From positions 23,889 to 87,888 of the forward strand of contig CAMLNA010000004.1 in NCBI GenBank assembly GCA_946481025.1: a stretch of 64,000 nt of DNA. Reading direction: 5' to 3'. How positions within the stretch are numbered: position 1 is the stretch's first letter; each line of letters starts with the position of its first letter. Made by a program: the position numbers and the translations under genes. Positions 50,395-59,214 of this stretch are shown in pieces. The notes under the pieces were generated by a model that did no database searches, was not told where the DNA came from, and saw nothing but the letters and a program-made list of their open reading frames with translations. Source of the stretch: an uncultured Rivibacter sp. GTDB taxonomy: Bacteria > Pseudomonadota > Gammaproteobacteria > Burkholderiales > Burkholderiaceae.

Positions 50395-51837
50395 TCAGTT
50401 CGCCTTCGCGCTTTCGACCGGCCGCTCGACGGCGCTCTTGCTCACGAGCACCGGCTTGCCCTTCAGGCGGTTGAGCGCCTGCTGCAGCTGGAAGTCCTCG
50501 GTGCTGCCGAATTCCGGCAGCGGCTTCGGCGGCTGCTTGCTCTTGGCTTGTTCTTCCTCGAGGCGCTTGAGTGCCTCTTCACGCGCCTTTTCGCGTGCCG
50601 GGTCCTTGGCTTCGGGGGCCTTGTCGTTGCCGATGTGCTTTTCGAGGTCGGCCTCGCGCGGGCGCAGCGCGGCGAACACGTTGCCTTCGGCGGTTTCGTC
50701 GAGCATCACGTCGGGCACGATGCCGCGGGCCTGGATCGACTTGCCCGAGGGCGTGTAGTAGCGCGCCGTGGTGATCTTGAGCGCGGTGTCGGGCGACAGC
50801 TGCTTGACCGTCTGCACCGATCCCTTGCCGAAGGTCTGCGCACCCATCACGATGGCGCGCTTGTGGTCTTGCAGGGCGCCGGCGACGATCTCGCTGGCCG
50901 AGGCGGAACCCTCGTTCACCAGCACCACCAGCGGCACGTTCTTCAGCGCCTCAGGCAGCTTGCGCAGGGGGTCGTTGCCGCCGCGGCGCAGGTAGTCGTC
51001 GGGCCGGGCCATGAAGGTGGCCTTGCTTTCGGCGATCTGGCCGTTGGTGCTGACCACGACGGCGTCCCTGGGCAGGAAAGCCGCCGAGATGGCCACGGCC
51101 CCTTCGAGCAGGCCGCCCGGGTCGTTGCGCAGGTCCAGCACGAAGCCCTTGATGTTGGGGTCCTGCTTGTAGAGCTCTTCGACCTTGCGGACGAAGTCGT
51201 CGACCGTGCGGTCCTGGAACTGGCTCACGCGCACCCAGGCATAGCCGGGCTCGATCATCTTGGCCCGCACGCTCTGGACCTTGATCTCTTCGCGGGTGAT
51301 GGTGACCGGGAAGCTGCGGCTTTCGGCCTTGCGGAAGATGGTGAGCACCACCTTCGTGGACGGTTCGCCGCGCATCTTCTTCACGGCCTGGTCGAGCGTG
51401 AGGCCCTTGACGAAGGTGTCGTCGATCTTGGTGATGAGGTCGCCGCTCTTCAGGCCGGCGCGGAAGGCGGGCGAGCCCTCGATCGGCGAGACCACCTTCA
51501 CCAGGCCGTCTTCCATGCCGATCTCGATGCCCACGCCGACGAACTTGCCGGAGGTGCCTTCGCGGAATTCCTTGAAGCTCTTCTTGTCGAAGAACTGCGA
51601 ATGAGGGTCGAGGCCAGCGACCATGCCGCCGATGGCGTCGTTGATGAGCTTCTTCTCGTCAACCGGTTCCACGTACTCTTTCTTGACGTGGTCGAACACG
51701 GAGGCGAGCTGCTGCATCTCTTCGAGCGGCAGCGGGGCGAACGAGCTGCGTGCAATGGCTTGCAACTGCATCGTCGTCAACGCGCCGGCCACAGCACCGA
51801 GCGCAACCCAACCGGCAACTTTCAGCTTGGCTCCCAT
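50395..51837 (-). CDS. ctpA: C-terminal processing peptidase, S41 family
   Basis: A 480-residue carboxy-terminal protease. An N-terminal hydrophobic segment (V-A-G-W-V-A-L-G-A-V-A-G-A-L) anchors or exports it. A PDZ domain (G-V-G-I-E-I-G-M-E-D ... A-F-R-A-G-L-K-S-G-D-L-I-T-K-I) is followed by the S41 domain with D-L-R-N-D-P-G-G-L-L-E, the nucleophile Ser in N-E-G-S-A-S-A-S-E-I and the general-base Lys in T-F-G-K-G-S-V-Q. It trims proteins in the periplasm. AAGGAG precedes the chosen ATG; a longer in-frame start adds eight residues. The C-terminal tail is charged (K-A-R-E-E-A-L-K-R-L-E-E-E-Q). Confidence 0.94.
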   Translation of the reverse strand: MGAKLKVAGWVALGAVAGALTTMQLQAIARSSFAPLPLEEMQQLASVFDHVKKEYVEPVDEKKLINDAIGGMVAGLDPHSQFFDKKSFKEFREGTSGKFVGVGIEIGMEDGLVKVVSPIEGSPAFRAGLKSGDLITKIDDTFVKGLTLDQAVKKMRGEPSTKVVLTIFRKAESRSFPVTITREEIKVQSVRAKMIEPGYAWVRVSQFQDRTVDDFVRKVEELYKQDPNIKGFVLDLRNDPGGLLEGAVAISAAFLPRDAVVVSTNGQIAESKATFMARPDDYLRRGGNDPLRKLPEALKNVPLVVLVNEGSASASEIVAGALQDHKRAIVMGAQTFGKGSVQTVKQLSPDTALKITTARYYTPSGKSIQARGIVPDVMLDETAEGNVFAALRPREADLEKHIGNDKAPEAKDPAREKAREEALKRLEEEQAKSKQPPKPLPEFGSTEDFQLQQALNRLKGKPVLVSKSAVERPVESAKAN

Positions 51838-51888
51838 GGGGCGAAGCTCCTTCAACAACAAAGACGATGACTAGCAAAACTCGCACCC

Positions 51889-51894
51889 AGTATA
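51889..51894 (-). promoter_or_regulatory. Candidate -10 of ctpA
   Basis: On the minus strand, TATACT lies about 50 bases upstream of the ctpA start in the 157-base gap between ctpA and the iron ABC ATPase gene. A clear -35 is not seen. The remaining gap shows no gene. Confidence 0.45.
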
Positions 51895-51994
51895 GGTGCG
51901 GGGCCTGCGCTTGGAACCGCAAAAACCCGGTAAGTTGCCGGCCAGTTCTGCAAAGAATTGTTTGGGCGCGGACCTATTCCTCAAGAACGGCGGT

Positions 51995-53107
51995 TCACCC
52001 GCCGGCTGGCGCCGCCTCCGGCTGCGGGGCTTGCCGGGGAAAGGTCACCACATGGTCCACCTGGGGGCGGATGCCGATCCATTCGCCGAGCTGGTGGTCA
52101 TGGTGCGACGGCACATGCGCCAGCACCTGCTCGCCGCTGGCGAGTTGCAGCGTGTAGAGGAATTCGGAGCCTCGGAAGGCCTTTGCCCGGATCTGCGCCT
52201 TCACCGGGGCGTCGTCGTCGTGGACGATGTCGTCGGCCCGCAGCAGCACCTCGCAGGCGCCGCCCGGGTAGGCGCTCGGCAGCGGGCATTCCTCCACGTC
52301 GGACAGGTCGCCCAGCGGCGTGCGCACCACCGTGCCGTGAGGCCCGGCGATGATCTGCGCGGGAGTGAACACGCCATGCCCGATGAAGTCGGCCACGAAG
52401 CGGGTGGCCGGGCGGTGGTAGAGCTGGTAGGCACTGTCCCACTGGTCGAGCAGGCCGTGCTGCATGACGCCGATCACATCGCCGAGCGCAAACGCCTCGA
52501 GCTGGTCGTGGGTGACGAACAGCGCCGTGGTGCCGGTCTGCTTCAGGATGGCGCGCACCTCCTGGGCCAGGCGGCCCCGCAGGTCCACGTCGAGGCTGGA
52601 GAACGGCTCGTCGAGCAGCAGCAGCCGCGGCGCCGGCGCCAGCGCGCGGGCCAGCGCGATGCGCTGCTGCTGGCCGCCCGACAGCTGGTGCGGCAGGCGC
52701 TTCGCCGTGGCAGCCAGGCCCACGAGGTCGAGCATGTCCTGCACGCGCTGCTGGCGCTGCGCGCGCGGCAGCCGGTGCAGGCCGAAGGCCACGTTGTCGG
52801 CGATCGAGAGGTGAGGAAAGAGGGCGTAGTCCTGGAACACCATGCCGATGCGCCGGGCCTCGGGCGGCTGGTGGATGCCGGCCTGCGCATCGCTCAGGGT
52901 TTCTCCTCCCAGCAGGATGCGCCCGGCCGTGGGGCGCTCCAGCCCCGCGACGGCTCGCAGCAAGGAGGTCTTGCCGCAGCCGGACGGCCCGATCAGCACG
53001 CCGATCTGTCCGGGTGCCAGCGCCAGGGACACCTGTTCTACCGCCGCGCGCACGCCTTGCGAACTGCCGGGGTACTGCACGCAAACGTGGTCAAGCTCCA
53101 GAAACAT
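51995..53107 (-). CDS. Iron(III)-type ABC transporter ATP-binding protein (FbpC-like)
   Basis: A 370-residue ATPase. Walker A is I-G-P-S-G-C-G-K-T-S-L-L (about residues 39-50), signature L-S-G-G-Q-Q-Q-R-I-A-L-A-R-A, Walker B L-L-L-L-D-E-P-F-S-S-L-D, with V-F-Q-D-Y-A-L-F-P-H as Q-loop. The C-terminal 130 residues form the TOBE-type regulatory domain of the FbpC/PotA group. It is divergent from an FbpB-like permease gene with a Fur-box-like dyad between them, supporting ferric iron uptake. No periplasmic binding protein gene is next to either. Confidence 0.9.
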   Translation of the reverse strand: MFLELDHVCVQYPGSSQGVRAAVEQVSLALAPGQIGVLIGPSGCGKTSLLRAVAGLERPTAGRILLGGETLSDAQAGIHQPPEARRIGMVFQDYALFPHLSIADNVAFGLHRLPRAQRQQRVQDMLDLVGLAATAKRLPHQLSGGQQQRIALARALAPAPRLLLLDEPFSSLDVDLRGRLAQEVRAILKQTGTTALFVTHDQLEAFALGDVIGVMQHGLLDQWDSAYQLYHRPATRFVADFIGHGVFTPAQIIAGPHGTVVRTPLGDLSDVEECPLPSAYPGGACEVLLRADDIVHDDDAPVKAQIRAKAFRGSEFLYTLQLASGEQVLAHVPSHHDHQLGEWIGIRPQVDHVVTFPRQAPQPEAAPAGG

Positions 53108-53131
53108 CGGCCTATGATACCGGTCGCTTAC

Positions 53132-53152
53132 AAATGAACATCGTTCTCATTT
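53132..53152. promoter_or_regulatory. Fur box between the divergent iron transporter genes
   Basis: AAATGAACATCGTTCTCATTT has perfect 6-base ends (AAATGA/TCATTT) and fits the 7-1-7 Fur pattern: TGAACATCGTTCTCA agrees with TGATAATNATTATCA at most positions. It is 25 bases from the ATPase start and 43 from the permease start, well placed to repress both. Confidence 0.75.
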
Positions 53153-53195
53153 TCCTTCCGGGTCGCGGGTGGGCGGCCTTGAAAGTCCCCGTCTC

Positions 53196-54800
53196 ATGCG
53201 TCTGATCGTCGTGCTGTGTGCCGTGCTGGCACTGCCGGTGCTGGGAGTGCTGGGCTCCTGGTTCGGCTTCAGCAGCGAAAGCCTTTCCCTGCTGCAGCAC
53301 CAGGCCCGCACCGTGCTGCCGGGCTACGCCTGGACGTCGCTGTGGCTGTCGCTGGCGGTGGCCATCGGCGTGGCTGCGGTGGGCGGCGCCACCGCGGCGG
53401 CGGTGAGCTTGTTCGAATTCCCCGGACGGCGCTGGTTCGAATGGGCCTTGCTGCTGCCGCTGGCCATGCCGGCCTACGTGCTGGCCTATGCCTACACCGA
53501 CTTCCTGCAGTTCAGCGGCCCGCTGCAGACGAGCCTGCGCGCACTGACCGGCGCCGAGGGCGCCCTGTGGCCGGACGTGCGCAGCCTGTGGGGTGCGGTG
53601 CTGCTGTTCGTGCTGTCGCTGTACCCGTATGCCTACCTGCTCACCCGCGCAGCGCTCACCGAACGCGGGGTCGCGCTGATGGAAGCGGCACGCCTGCTCG
53701 GTGCCAGCCCGGCGCGCCGCGTGCGCGAGGTGGCGCTGCCGCTGGCGCGCCCGGCGCTGGCCGCCGGTGTGGCGCTGGCGCTCATGGAAACGCTGGCCGA
53801 CTACGGCGTCGGCTCCTACTTCGGCCTCAACACCTTCACCACCGGCATCTACAAGGCCTGGCTGGTGATGGACGACCGGCTGGCCGCGGCCCAGCTTGCC
53901 ACCTTGCTGCTGGCGCTGGTGGCCGCCCTGGTGTGGCTGGAGCAGCGCGCGCAAGCCCGCCTGCGCTTTGCCACCGCCCGGCGCGGCCCGGCCCATAGCG
54001 CGGAAGCCCGGCCCCTGCGCCTGGCCGGGCCGCGCGCCATGGCCGCCTGGTTGTTGTGCGCCTTGCCGGTGCTGCTGGGGTTCGTGCTGCCGGTGCTGGT
54101 ACTGCTGCGGCTGATGTGGGGCGAGGCGCAGCATGGCGAGTTCGGCCTGCCGTGGGACCGCTTTGCCCAGTGGAGCTGGACCAGCTTCAAGCTTGCCGCC
54201 GGCAGCGCGGTGCTGGCGGCCGCGCTGGCGCTGGCGCTCGCATTCGCGCTGCGCGTGCGCCCGCAACCGCTGCTGCGTGCGGCCACGCGCGTGGTGTCGC
54301 TGGGCTATGCCGTGCCCGGCGCCGTGATCGCCGTGGGCATCCTGCTGCCGGTGGGCTGGGTGCAGTCGCGCTGGCCGGCCTCGGGCGCCGCCGCGCTCAT
54401 GACCGGCACGCTGCTCGGGCTGGTGTACGCCTACCTCGTGCGGTTCTCGGCCGTGGCGCTTCACTCGGTGGAGTCGGGCTATGCACGCATCCCGCTGCAC
54501 TTCGACGAATCGGCCCGCACGCTGGGCGTGAACCGGCCGAGGCTGTTCTTCGGCGTGCATGCGCCGCTGCTCAAGCGCTCGGCCCTCGCCGCGGCCTTGC
54601 TGGTGTTCGTCGACGTGATGAAGGAGCTGCCCGCCACGCTGGTGCTGCGCCCCTTCAACAGCGACACGCTGGCGGTGGTGGCCTACCAGCTGGCGCGGGA
54701 CGAGCGGCTGTCGGAGGCGGCGCTGCCGTCGCTGGCCATCGTGCTGGTCGGCTTGATCCCGGTGCTGCTCCTGTCGCGTTCGATGCGCGAGGCCTCCTGA
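53196..54800 (+). CDS. Iron(III)-type ABC transporter permease (FbpB-like)
   Basis: A 534-residue permease with about 12 spans made of two homologous halves, as in FbpB/SfuB. Both halves have the ATPase-docking loop: E-A-A-R-L-L-G-A-S-P-A-R-R-V-R-E-V-A-L-P-L-A-R-P in the first, and the second reads D-E-S-A-R-T-L-G-V-N-R-P-R-L-F-F-G-V-H-A-P-L-L-K-R. M-P-A-Y-V-L-A-Y-A-Y-T-D-F-L-Q-F-S-G-P is characteristic of the iron branch. It works with the divergently encoded ATPase. The start at M-R-L-I-V-V-L is used; an upstream in-frame ATG at 53169 would add nine residues. Confidence 0.9.
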   Translation: MRLIVVLCAVLALPVLGVLGSWFGFSSESLSLLQHQARTVLPGYAWTSLWLSLAVAIGVAAVGGATAAAVSLFEFPGRRWFEWALLLPLAMPAYVLAYAYTDFLQFSGPLQTSLRALTGAEGALWPDVRSLWGAVLLFVLSLYPYAYLLTRAALTERGVALMEAARLLGASPARRVREVALPLARPALAAGVALALMETLADYGVGSYFGLNTFTTGIYKAWLVMDDRLAAAQLATLLLALVAALVWLEQRAQARLRFATARRGPAHSAEARPLRLAGPRAMAAWLLCALPVLLGFVLPVLVLLRLMWGEAQHGEFGLPWDRFAQWSWTSFKLAAGSAVLAAALALALAFALRVRPQPLLRAATRVVSLGYAVPGAVIAVGILLPVGWVQSRWPASGAAALMTGTLLGLVYAYLVRFSAVALHSVESGYARIPLHFDESARTLGVNRPRLFFGVHAPLLKRSALAAALLVFVDVMKELPATLVLRPFNSDTLAVVAYQLARDERLSEAALPSLAIVLVGLIPVLLLSRSMREAS

Positions 54801-54924
54801 CGCCAGGCTTGCACGCAGCATCGAAAAGAGACAGGGCTGCCGGCCGGTAACACGAACGCGGGCCCGCAAGTTAGCATCTCGGTCGCCGCGCGCCTCTCCA
54901 TGCTCCGCCTCCTGCAGTCAGCCC

Positions 54925-57807
54925 TTGAACCTGCACCTGCCACCCTTCCTGCGACGCATTGCCTCCTCCAAGCGGCTGGCAGACGCCGTGCTGCTCGCGG
55001 GCCTGGCCATCAGCGTGATCCTTTGGCAGGACAGCGCGGAGCGCGCCCGCGAGGCCGATGACCATGCCTTCGATGCGCTGGTCATCGACCAGGCCACGCG
55101 GGTGGGCGAATACATGGAGCGCTACCTCGACCTCGCGGTGAGCCTGGCGGCGCTGTTTCGCGCCAGCGACAGCGTGAGCCACGCCGAGTTCCACGAGCAC
55201 TTCGCCGCGCTGCGCACCCAGGACCGCTACCCCGCGCTGCAGTCGATCCAGTACGCGCCGCTCATCACCCACGGGCAGCGCTCGGCGCTCGAAGGCCGCG
55301 CCCATGCCGAAGGGATCGAGCGGTTCGCCATCTCGCCGCCCGAGCCGCGTGCCGAATACATGCCGGTGCTGTTCGTCGAACCGGAGTCCGGCCAGGACGG
55401 GCTGGTCGGCGCCGACCTGCTGGCCGACGCGCGCCGGCGCCGCATGCTCGACCGCGTGCGCGACTTCGGCCGGCCGGTCGTGTCCGCGCCGCAGCTGCTG
55501 CAGACCGCCGGCAACAACGGCGCCGAGCGCGGCTTCTTCATCCGTTCGGCGCTGTATGCCGGCGGGCCGCAGAACACCACTGCGGAGCGGCGCCGGGCCT
55601 TCGCCGGCCAGGTCTCGGTGGCGGTGCGTTCAGGCGACGTGATGAAGTACGCGCTGCGCGACCACGTGGCCAGCCGCTTCCACATCCGCATCACCGACGA
55701 AGGCGACGACGCGTACGACGTCTACGCCAGCCCCGAGCCGCACAGCGTGGTGTTCGACGGCGCCACCGACTGGGCCCACAGCTACGAGCCGCCGCCGCAG
55801 GTGGCCGAAACCGACCGCCGCGTGCACGTCAAGTCGGTGGGCGGCCGCATGTGGCGCTTCGAGCTCACCCGCCGCCCGGCCGACTACTTCACCGCGCCGC
55901 AGCCGCTGTCGCTGCTGGTGCAGGGCATGGTGCTGAGCCTCGTGATGTGGTGGGCCCTGCGCGTGTGGGCGGCACGGTACTCGCGCGCCACGGCACTGGC
56001 GCTCACCTACAGCCGGCAGGCCAGCGAGTCCGACACCCTGCGCCGCACCATCGTCAACAGCGCGCCGTTCGCCATCATCGCGACCAATCCGCAAGGGGTG
56101 ATCCAGGCCATCAACCCGGCGGCCGAAGTGCTGCTCGGCCGCTCGGCCGAAAGCGTGGTCGGCCTGGCCACGCCGGAGCTCTTCCACGATCCGGCCGAGG
56201 TGGCGCAGCGCGCCCGCCAGCTCACGCAGGAACTCGGCCGCGAGATCGCGCCCGGCTTCGAGGTGCTCGCCGCCCGCGCGCGTCGCGGCGACCCGGAAGA
56301 GCGGGAGTGGACCTACGTGCGCCATGACGGCCAGCGCGTGCCGGTGGTGCTCACCGTCACTGCGCTGCACAACGAACATGGCGACCTGACCGGCTTCCTC
56401 GGGATTGCCTACGACGTGACCGAGCGGAAGCGAGCCGAAGAAAGCATCCGCCATCTCGCACAGCACGACGCGCTCACCGGCCTGCCCAACCGCACGCTGC
56501 TCGAGGAGCGGCTCAACCAGGCGCTGGTGCGCGCGCGCCGCGAGATGACCTCGGTGGCGCTGATGTTCATCGACCTCGACCGCTTCAAGAACATCAACGA
56601 CTCGCTCGGCCACCCCGTGGGAGACACCATCCTGCGCAACGTGGCGCAGCGCATTTCGCATGCGGTGCGCGGCAGCGACACGGTGGCGCGCATGGGCGGC
56701 GACGAATTCGTGGTGCTGCTGCCGCGCCTGTCGCAAGGCACGCAGCAGGCCGACTGCGAGGCGGTGGCCCGCAAGGTGCTGGCGGTGCTGGGCGAGCCCA
56801 TGCAGGCCGGCACCCACGAGCTGCGCGTCACGGCCAGCATCGGCGTGGCGACCTTCCCCGAGGCGGGCCACGATGCCGCGTCGCTGATGCGCGCGGCCGA
56901 CGTGGCCATGTACCACGCCAAGTCGCAGGGCCGCAACAACCATCAGGTCTATTCGGAAAGCATGAGCCAGGCCAGCGCCGAGCGGCTGCGGCTCGAGAAC
57001 GACCTGCACGGCGCCATCGACCGCGGCGAGCTGGTGCTGCACTACCAGCCGCAGTTCGACTGCGCGACCGGCAAGCTGGTGGGGGCCGAGGCCCTGCTGC
57101 GCTGGCAGCGCTCGCCCGAGGTGATGGTCGCGCCCGGAGAGTTCATCCCGCTGGCCGAGGAAACCGGCCTCATCGTGCCCATCGGCGAATGGGTGCTGCG
57201 GCAGGCCTGCGCGCAGGCACGGCGCTGGCGCGAAACCACCGGCCATGCGATCCGCGTGGGCGTGAACCTGTCGCCGCGCCAGCTCGACTCGACCGGCCTC
57301 GTCGAGCAAATCTCGGCGGTGCTGTTGTCCACCGGGCTGCTGCCTTCGCAGCTCGAGCTCGAGATCACCGAAAGCGCCATCGTGCGCGACACCCTCAAGA
57401 CCGCCACCGTGCTCGCCAGCCTGCGCTCGCTGGGCGTGCGCATCGCGATCGACGACTTCGGCGTCGGCTATTCGAGCCTGGCCTACCTGCGCGAGCTGCC
57501 GGTGGACCGCTTCAAGATCGACCGCAGCTTCCTGACCGCCGTGCCGGCGTCGTCAGGCGAAAGCCGGCTGGCCGCGGCGCTCATCGCCATGGCGCACCGG
57601 CTGAAGGTGGGCATCGTGGCCGAAGGCGTCGAGACCGCGGAGCAACTCGCCTTCCTGCGCCAGCACGGCTGCGACGAAGCGCAGGGCTACCACCTGGGCC
57701 GGCCGATGCCGGCCGAGCAGTTCACCGCGCTGCTGCGGCCGGTGACCGACACGACGCAGGGCTTCTCCCGCGCGGGCGTCACGCCGCAACCAAGGTCAGC
57801 AGCGTGA
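54925..57807 (+). CDS. CHASE-PAS-GGDEF-EAL protein (cyclic di-GMP turnover)
   Basis: A 960-residue protein starting at TTG. A span at residues 21-35 and another near 335-350 enclose a periplasmic CHASE sensor domain (Q-S-I-Q-Y-A-P, A-E-Y-M-P-V-L-F-V-E-P). A PAS domain (I-V-N-S-A-P-F-A-I-I-A-T-N-P-Q-G-V-I-Q-A-I-N-P-A-A-E) spans about 370-500. GGDEF at 591-595 is intact (M-G-G-D-E-F), as is the E-A-L motif at 722-724 with I-D-D-F-G-V-G-Y-S-S-L and V-A-E-G-V-E-T. Both synthesis and breakdown of c-di-GMP are thus possible. The 3' end overlaps the convergent phosphoesterase gene by 29 bp. Confidence 0.93.
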   Translation: MNLHLPPFLRRIASSKRLADAVLLAGLAISVILWQDSAERAREADDHAFDALVIDQATRVGEYMERYLDLAVSLAALFRASDSVSHAEFHEHFAALRTQDRYPALQSIQYAPLITHGQRSALEGRAHAEGIERFAISPPEPRAEYMPVLFVEPESGQDGLVGADLLADARRRRMLDRVRDFGRPVVSAPQLLQTAGNNGAERGFFIRSALYAGGPQNTTAERRRAFAGQVSVAVRSGDVMKYALRDHVASRFHIRITDEGDDAYDVYASPEPHSVVFDGATDWAHSYEPPPQVAETDRRVHVKSVGGRMWRFELTRRPADYFTAPQPLSLLVQGMVLSLVMWWALRVWAARYSRATALALTYSRQASESDTLRRTIVNSAPFAIIATNPQGVIQAINPAAEVLLGRSAESVVGLATPELFHDPAEVAQRARQLTQELGREIAPGFEVLAARARRGDPEEREWTYVRHDGQRVPVVLTVTALHNEHGDLTGFLGIAYDVTERKRAEESIRHLAQHDALTGLPNRTLLEERLNQALVRARREMTSVALMFIDLDRFKNINDSLGHPVGDTILRNVAQRISHAVRGSDTVARMGGDEFVVLLPRLSQGTQQADCEAVARKVLAVLGEPMQAGTHELRVTASIGVATFPEAGHDAASLMRAADVAMYHAKSQGRNNHQVYSESMSQASAERLRLENDLHGAIDRGELVLHYQPQFDCATGKLVGAEALLRWQRSPEVMVAPGEFIPLAEETGLIVPIGEWVLRQACAQARRWRETTGHAIRVGVNLSPRQLDSTGLVEQISAVLLSTGLLPSQLELEITESAIVRDTLKTATVLASLRSLGVRIAIDDFGVGYSSLAYLRELPVDRFKIDRSFLTAVPASSGESRLAAALIAMAHRLKVGIVAEGVETAEQLAFLRQHGCDEAQGYHLGRPMPAEQFTALLRPVTDTTQGFSRAGVTPQPRSAA

Positions 57808-58900
57808 TCTCCGACGGCGCGCCCAGCCGCTTGGGCGGCCCCCAGTAGCCGGTGCCGCGGCTCGTGTAGATCCACATGCCGTCGTGCCGGTGCAGGCCGG
57901 CGGTATAGGGCTGCTGCAGCGGCACGAACAGGTTCCACGGGAAGAACTGGCCGCCGTGCGTGTGGCCCGACAGCTGCAGGTCGAAGCCGGCCTCGGCCGC
58001 GGCGGGCGCGGTGCGCGGCTGGTGGGCCAGCAGCAGCCGCACCGCGGCATCGGCCGGCGCGCCCTGCAGCGCCCGCACGGGATCGCTCTGGTGACTGGGG
58101 TCGAAGTGATGCGCCGTGTAGTCGGGCACTCCCGCCAGCACGACGTGTTCGTCGTGGTGCTGCAGCACCACGTGTTCGTTCTGCAGCACGGTGAGGCCGA
58201 GCCGGCGGAACTCGGCGATCCACGCGGCCGCGCCCGAGTAGTACTCGTGGTTGCCGGTCACGAGGTAGGTGCCGTGGCGTGCAGCCAGGCGGCTCAGCGG
58301 CGCGGTGTGTTCGCCCAGCTCGTGCACCTTGCCGTCCACCACGTCGCCCGTCACCACGGCCACGTCGGCCTGCAGGGCGTTGGCCGCGTCCACCACGCTT
58401 TCGACGAACCCCCTGCGGATCGTCGGCCCCACGTGCAGGTCGCTGATCTGGACGATGGAAAAGCCGTGCAGCGCCGGCTGCAGGCCCTGTACCGGCACCT
58501 GCACGCGGCGCACCGAAGGGCGCCTTCGGGCGTTGAAGAAGCCGAGCACCGTGGCCAGCGCGGCCAGGGCCGGCACGGCGAATGCGGAAGCGCGCACGAA
58601 GGCCGGCGAAGGCCGGCCGGCGTCCACGAGCGCCGCGGCCAGTGTTGCGGCGAGCAGCAGCACGTCGCGCAGCAGCGTGAGCACCAGCAGGCTGGAGAAG
58701 AAACCCATCGCGATGTAGCCGGCCCACACCAGCTCGGGCCGCGCCCGGCGACGCCACAGCACCGGCGCGACCGCCGCGAGCATGAGCGCAAACACGGCCG
58801 CGAGCGCCACGGCACCGGCCGGCATCCAGGCGAAGGGCAGGGGCGCCAGCAGCCGCACGCCGATGTAGGCATGCAGCAAGGCGAGCAACAAGAGGGCCAT
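57779..58900 (-). CDS. Membrane metallophosphoesterase (YkuE/YaeI-like)
   Basis: A 373-residue protein. About four membrane spans fill residues 1-130, followed by a calcineurin-like phosphoesterase domain: I-S-D-L-H-V-G-P, V-T-G-D-V-V-D-G, V-T-G-N-H-E-Y-Y, L-L-L-A-H-Q-P and L-S-G-H-T-H-G-G-Q provide the two-metal site. Y-W-G-P-P at the end is typical of the YkuE branch, which includes UDP-diacylglucosamine pyrophosphatase-like and other lipid-related enzymes; the substrate here is unknown. It is not of the PdeM type associated with ATP-dependent ligases, which lacks the membrane part. Confidence 0.9.
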   Translation of the reverse strand: MALLLLALLHAYIGVRLLAPLPFAWMPAGAVALAAVFALMLAAVAPVLWRRRARPELVWAGYIAMGFFSSLLVLTLLRDVLLLAATLAAALVDAGRPSPAFVRASAFAVPALAALATVLGFFNARRRPSVRRVQVPVQGLQPALHGFSIVQISDLHVGPTIRRGFVESVVDAANALQADVAVVTGDVVDGKVHELGEHTAPLSRLAARHGTYLVTGNHEYYSGAAAWIAEFRRLGLTVLQNEHVVLQHHDEHVVLAGVPDYTAHHFDPSHQSDPVRALQGAPADAAVRLLLAHQPRTAPAAAEAGFDLQLSGHTHGGQFFPWNLFVPLQQPYTAGLHRHDGMWIYTSRGTGYWGPPKRLGAPSEITLLTLVAA

Positions 58901-59016
58901 GGAGTGCCGCACGCCGGCCGGCGTGCCTTGGTGGTGGAGGTCTGCGGCAGGTGGAGGCGCCGCTCGGCAGATCAAGCCGCTTTCGGCTTCGAAGGCGCGC
59001 AGCCTGCTGGCGCGGA

Positions 59017-59091
59017 TGGCCCCCCCGGCGGGAATCGAACCCACATCTAGCGCTTAGGAGGCGCTCGTTCTATCCATTGAACTACGGCGGG
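59017..59091 (-). tRNA. tRNA-Arg (anticodon CCU)
   Basis: The minus strand folds into a cloverleaf: D-arm GTTC/GAAC, anticodon stem AGCGC/GCGCT with loop CTCCTAA (anticodon CCT, reading AGG), and T-arm GTGGG-TTCGATT-CCCGC. The 3' CCA is encoded after discriminator G. The acceptor stem CCCGCCG/CGGGGGG has one G-G mismatch at position 4:69. It is between the phosphoesterase and TetR genes. Confidence 0.93.
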
Positions 59092-59214
59092 GTGGGGGCA
59101 CTCGGGCGCCGCGTATTGTGCCTCTTCGCGGCGCGGCGCCATGCGTGGCCGCCATACGACGGGCCCGCAATCGTACTCGCCCACAGTTCGGTGCGAGGTG
59201 ACGAGGCCTTGTAG

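Noticed and set aside
57779..58900. Metallophosphoesterase as the missing PdeM of the ligase-associated repair set
   Set aside because: It has several membrane spans and YkuE-type motifs, and it is not near the ligase, exonuclease or helicase genes.
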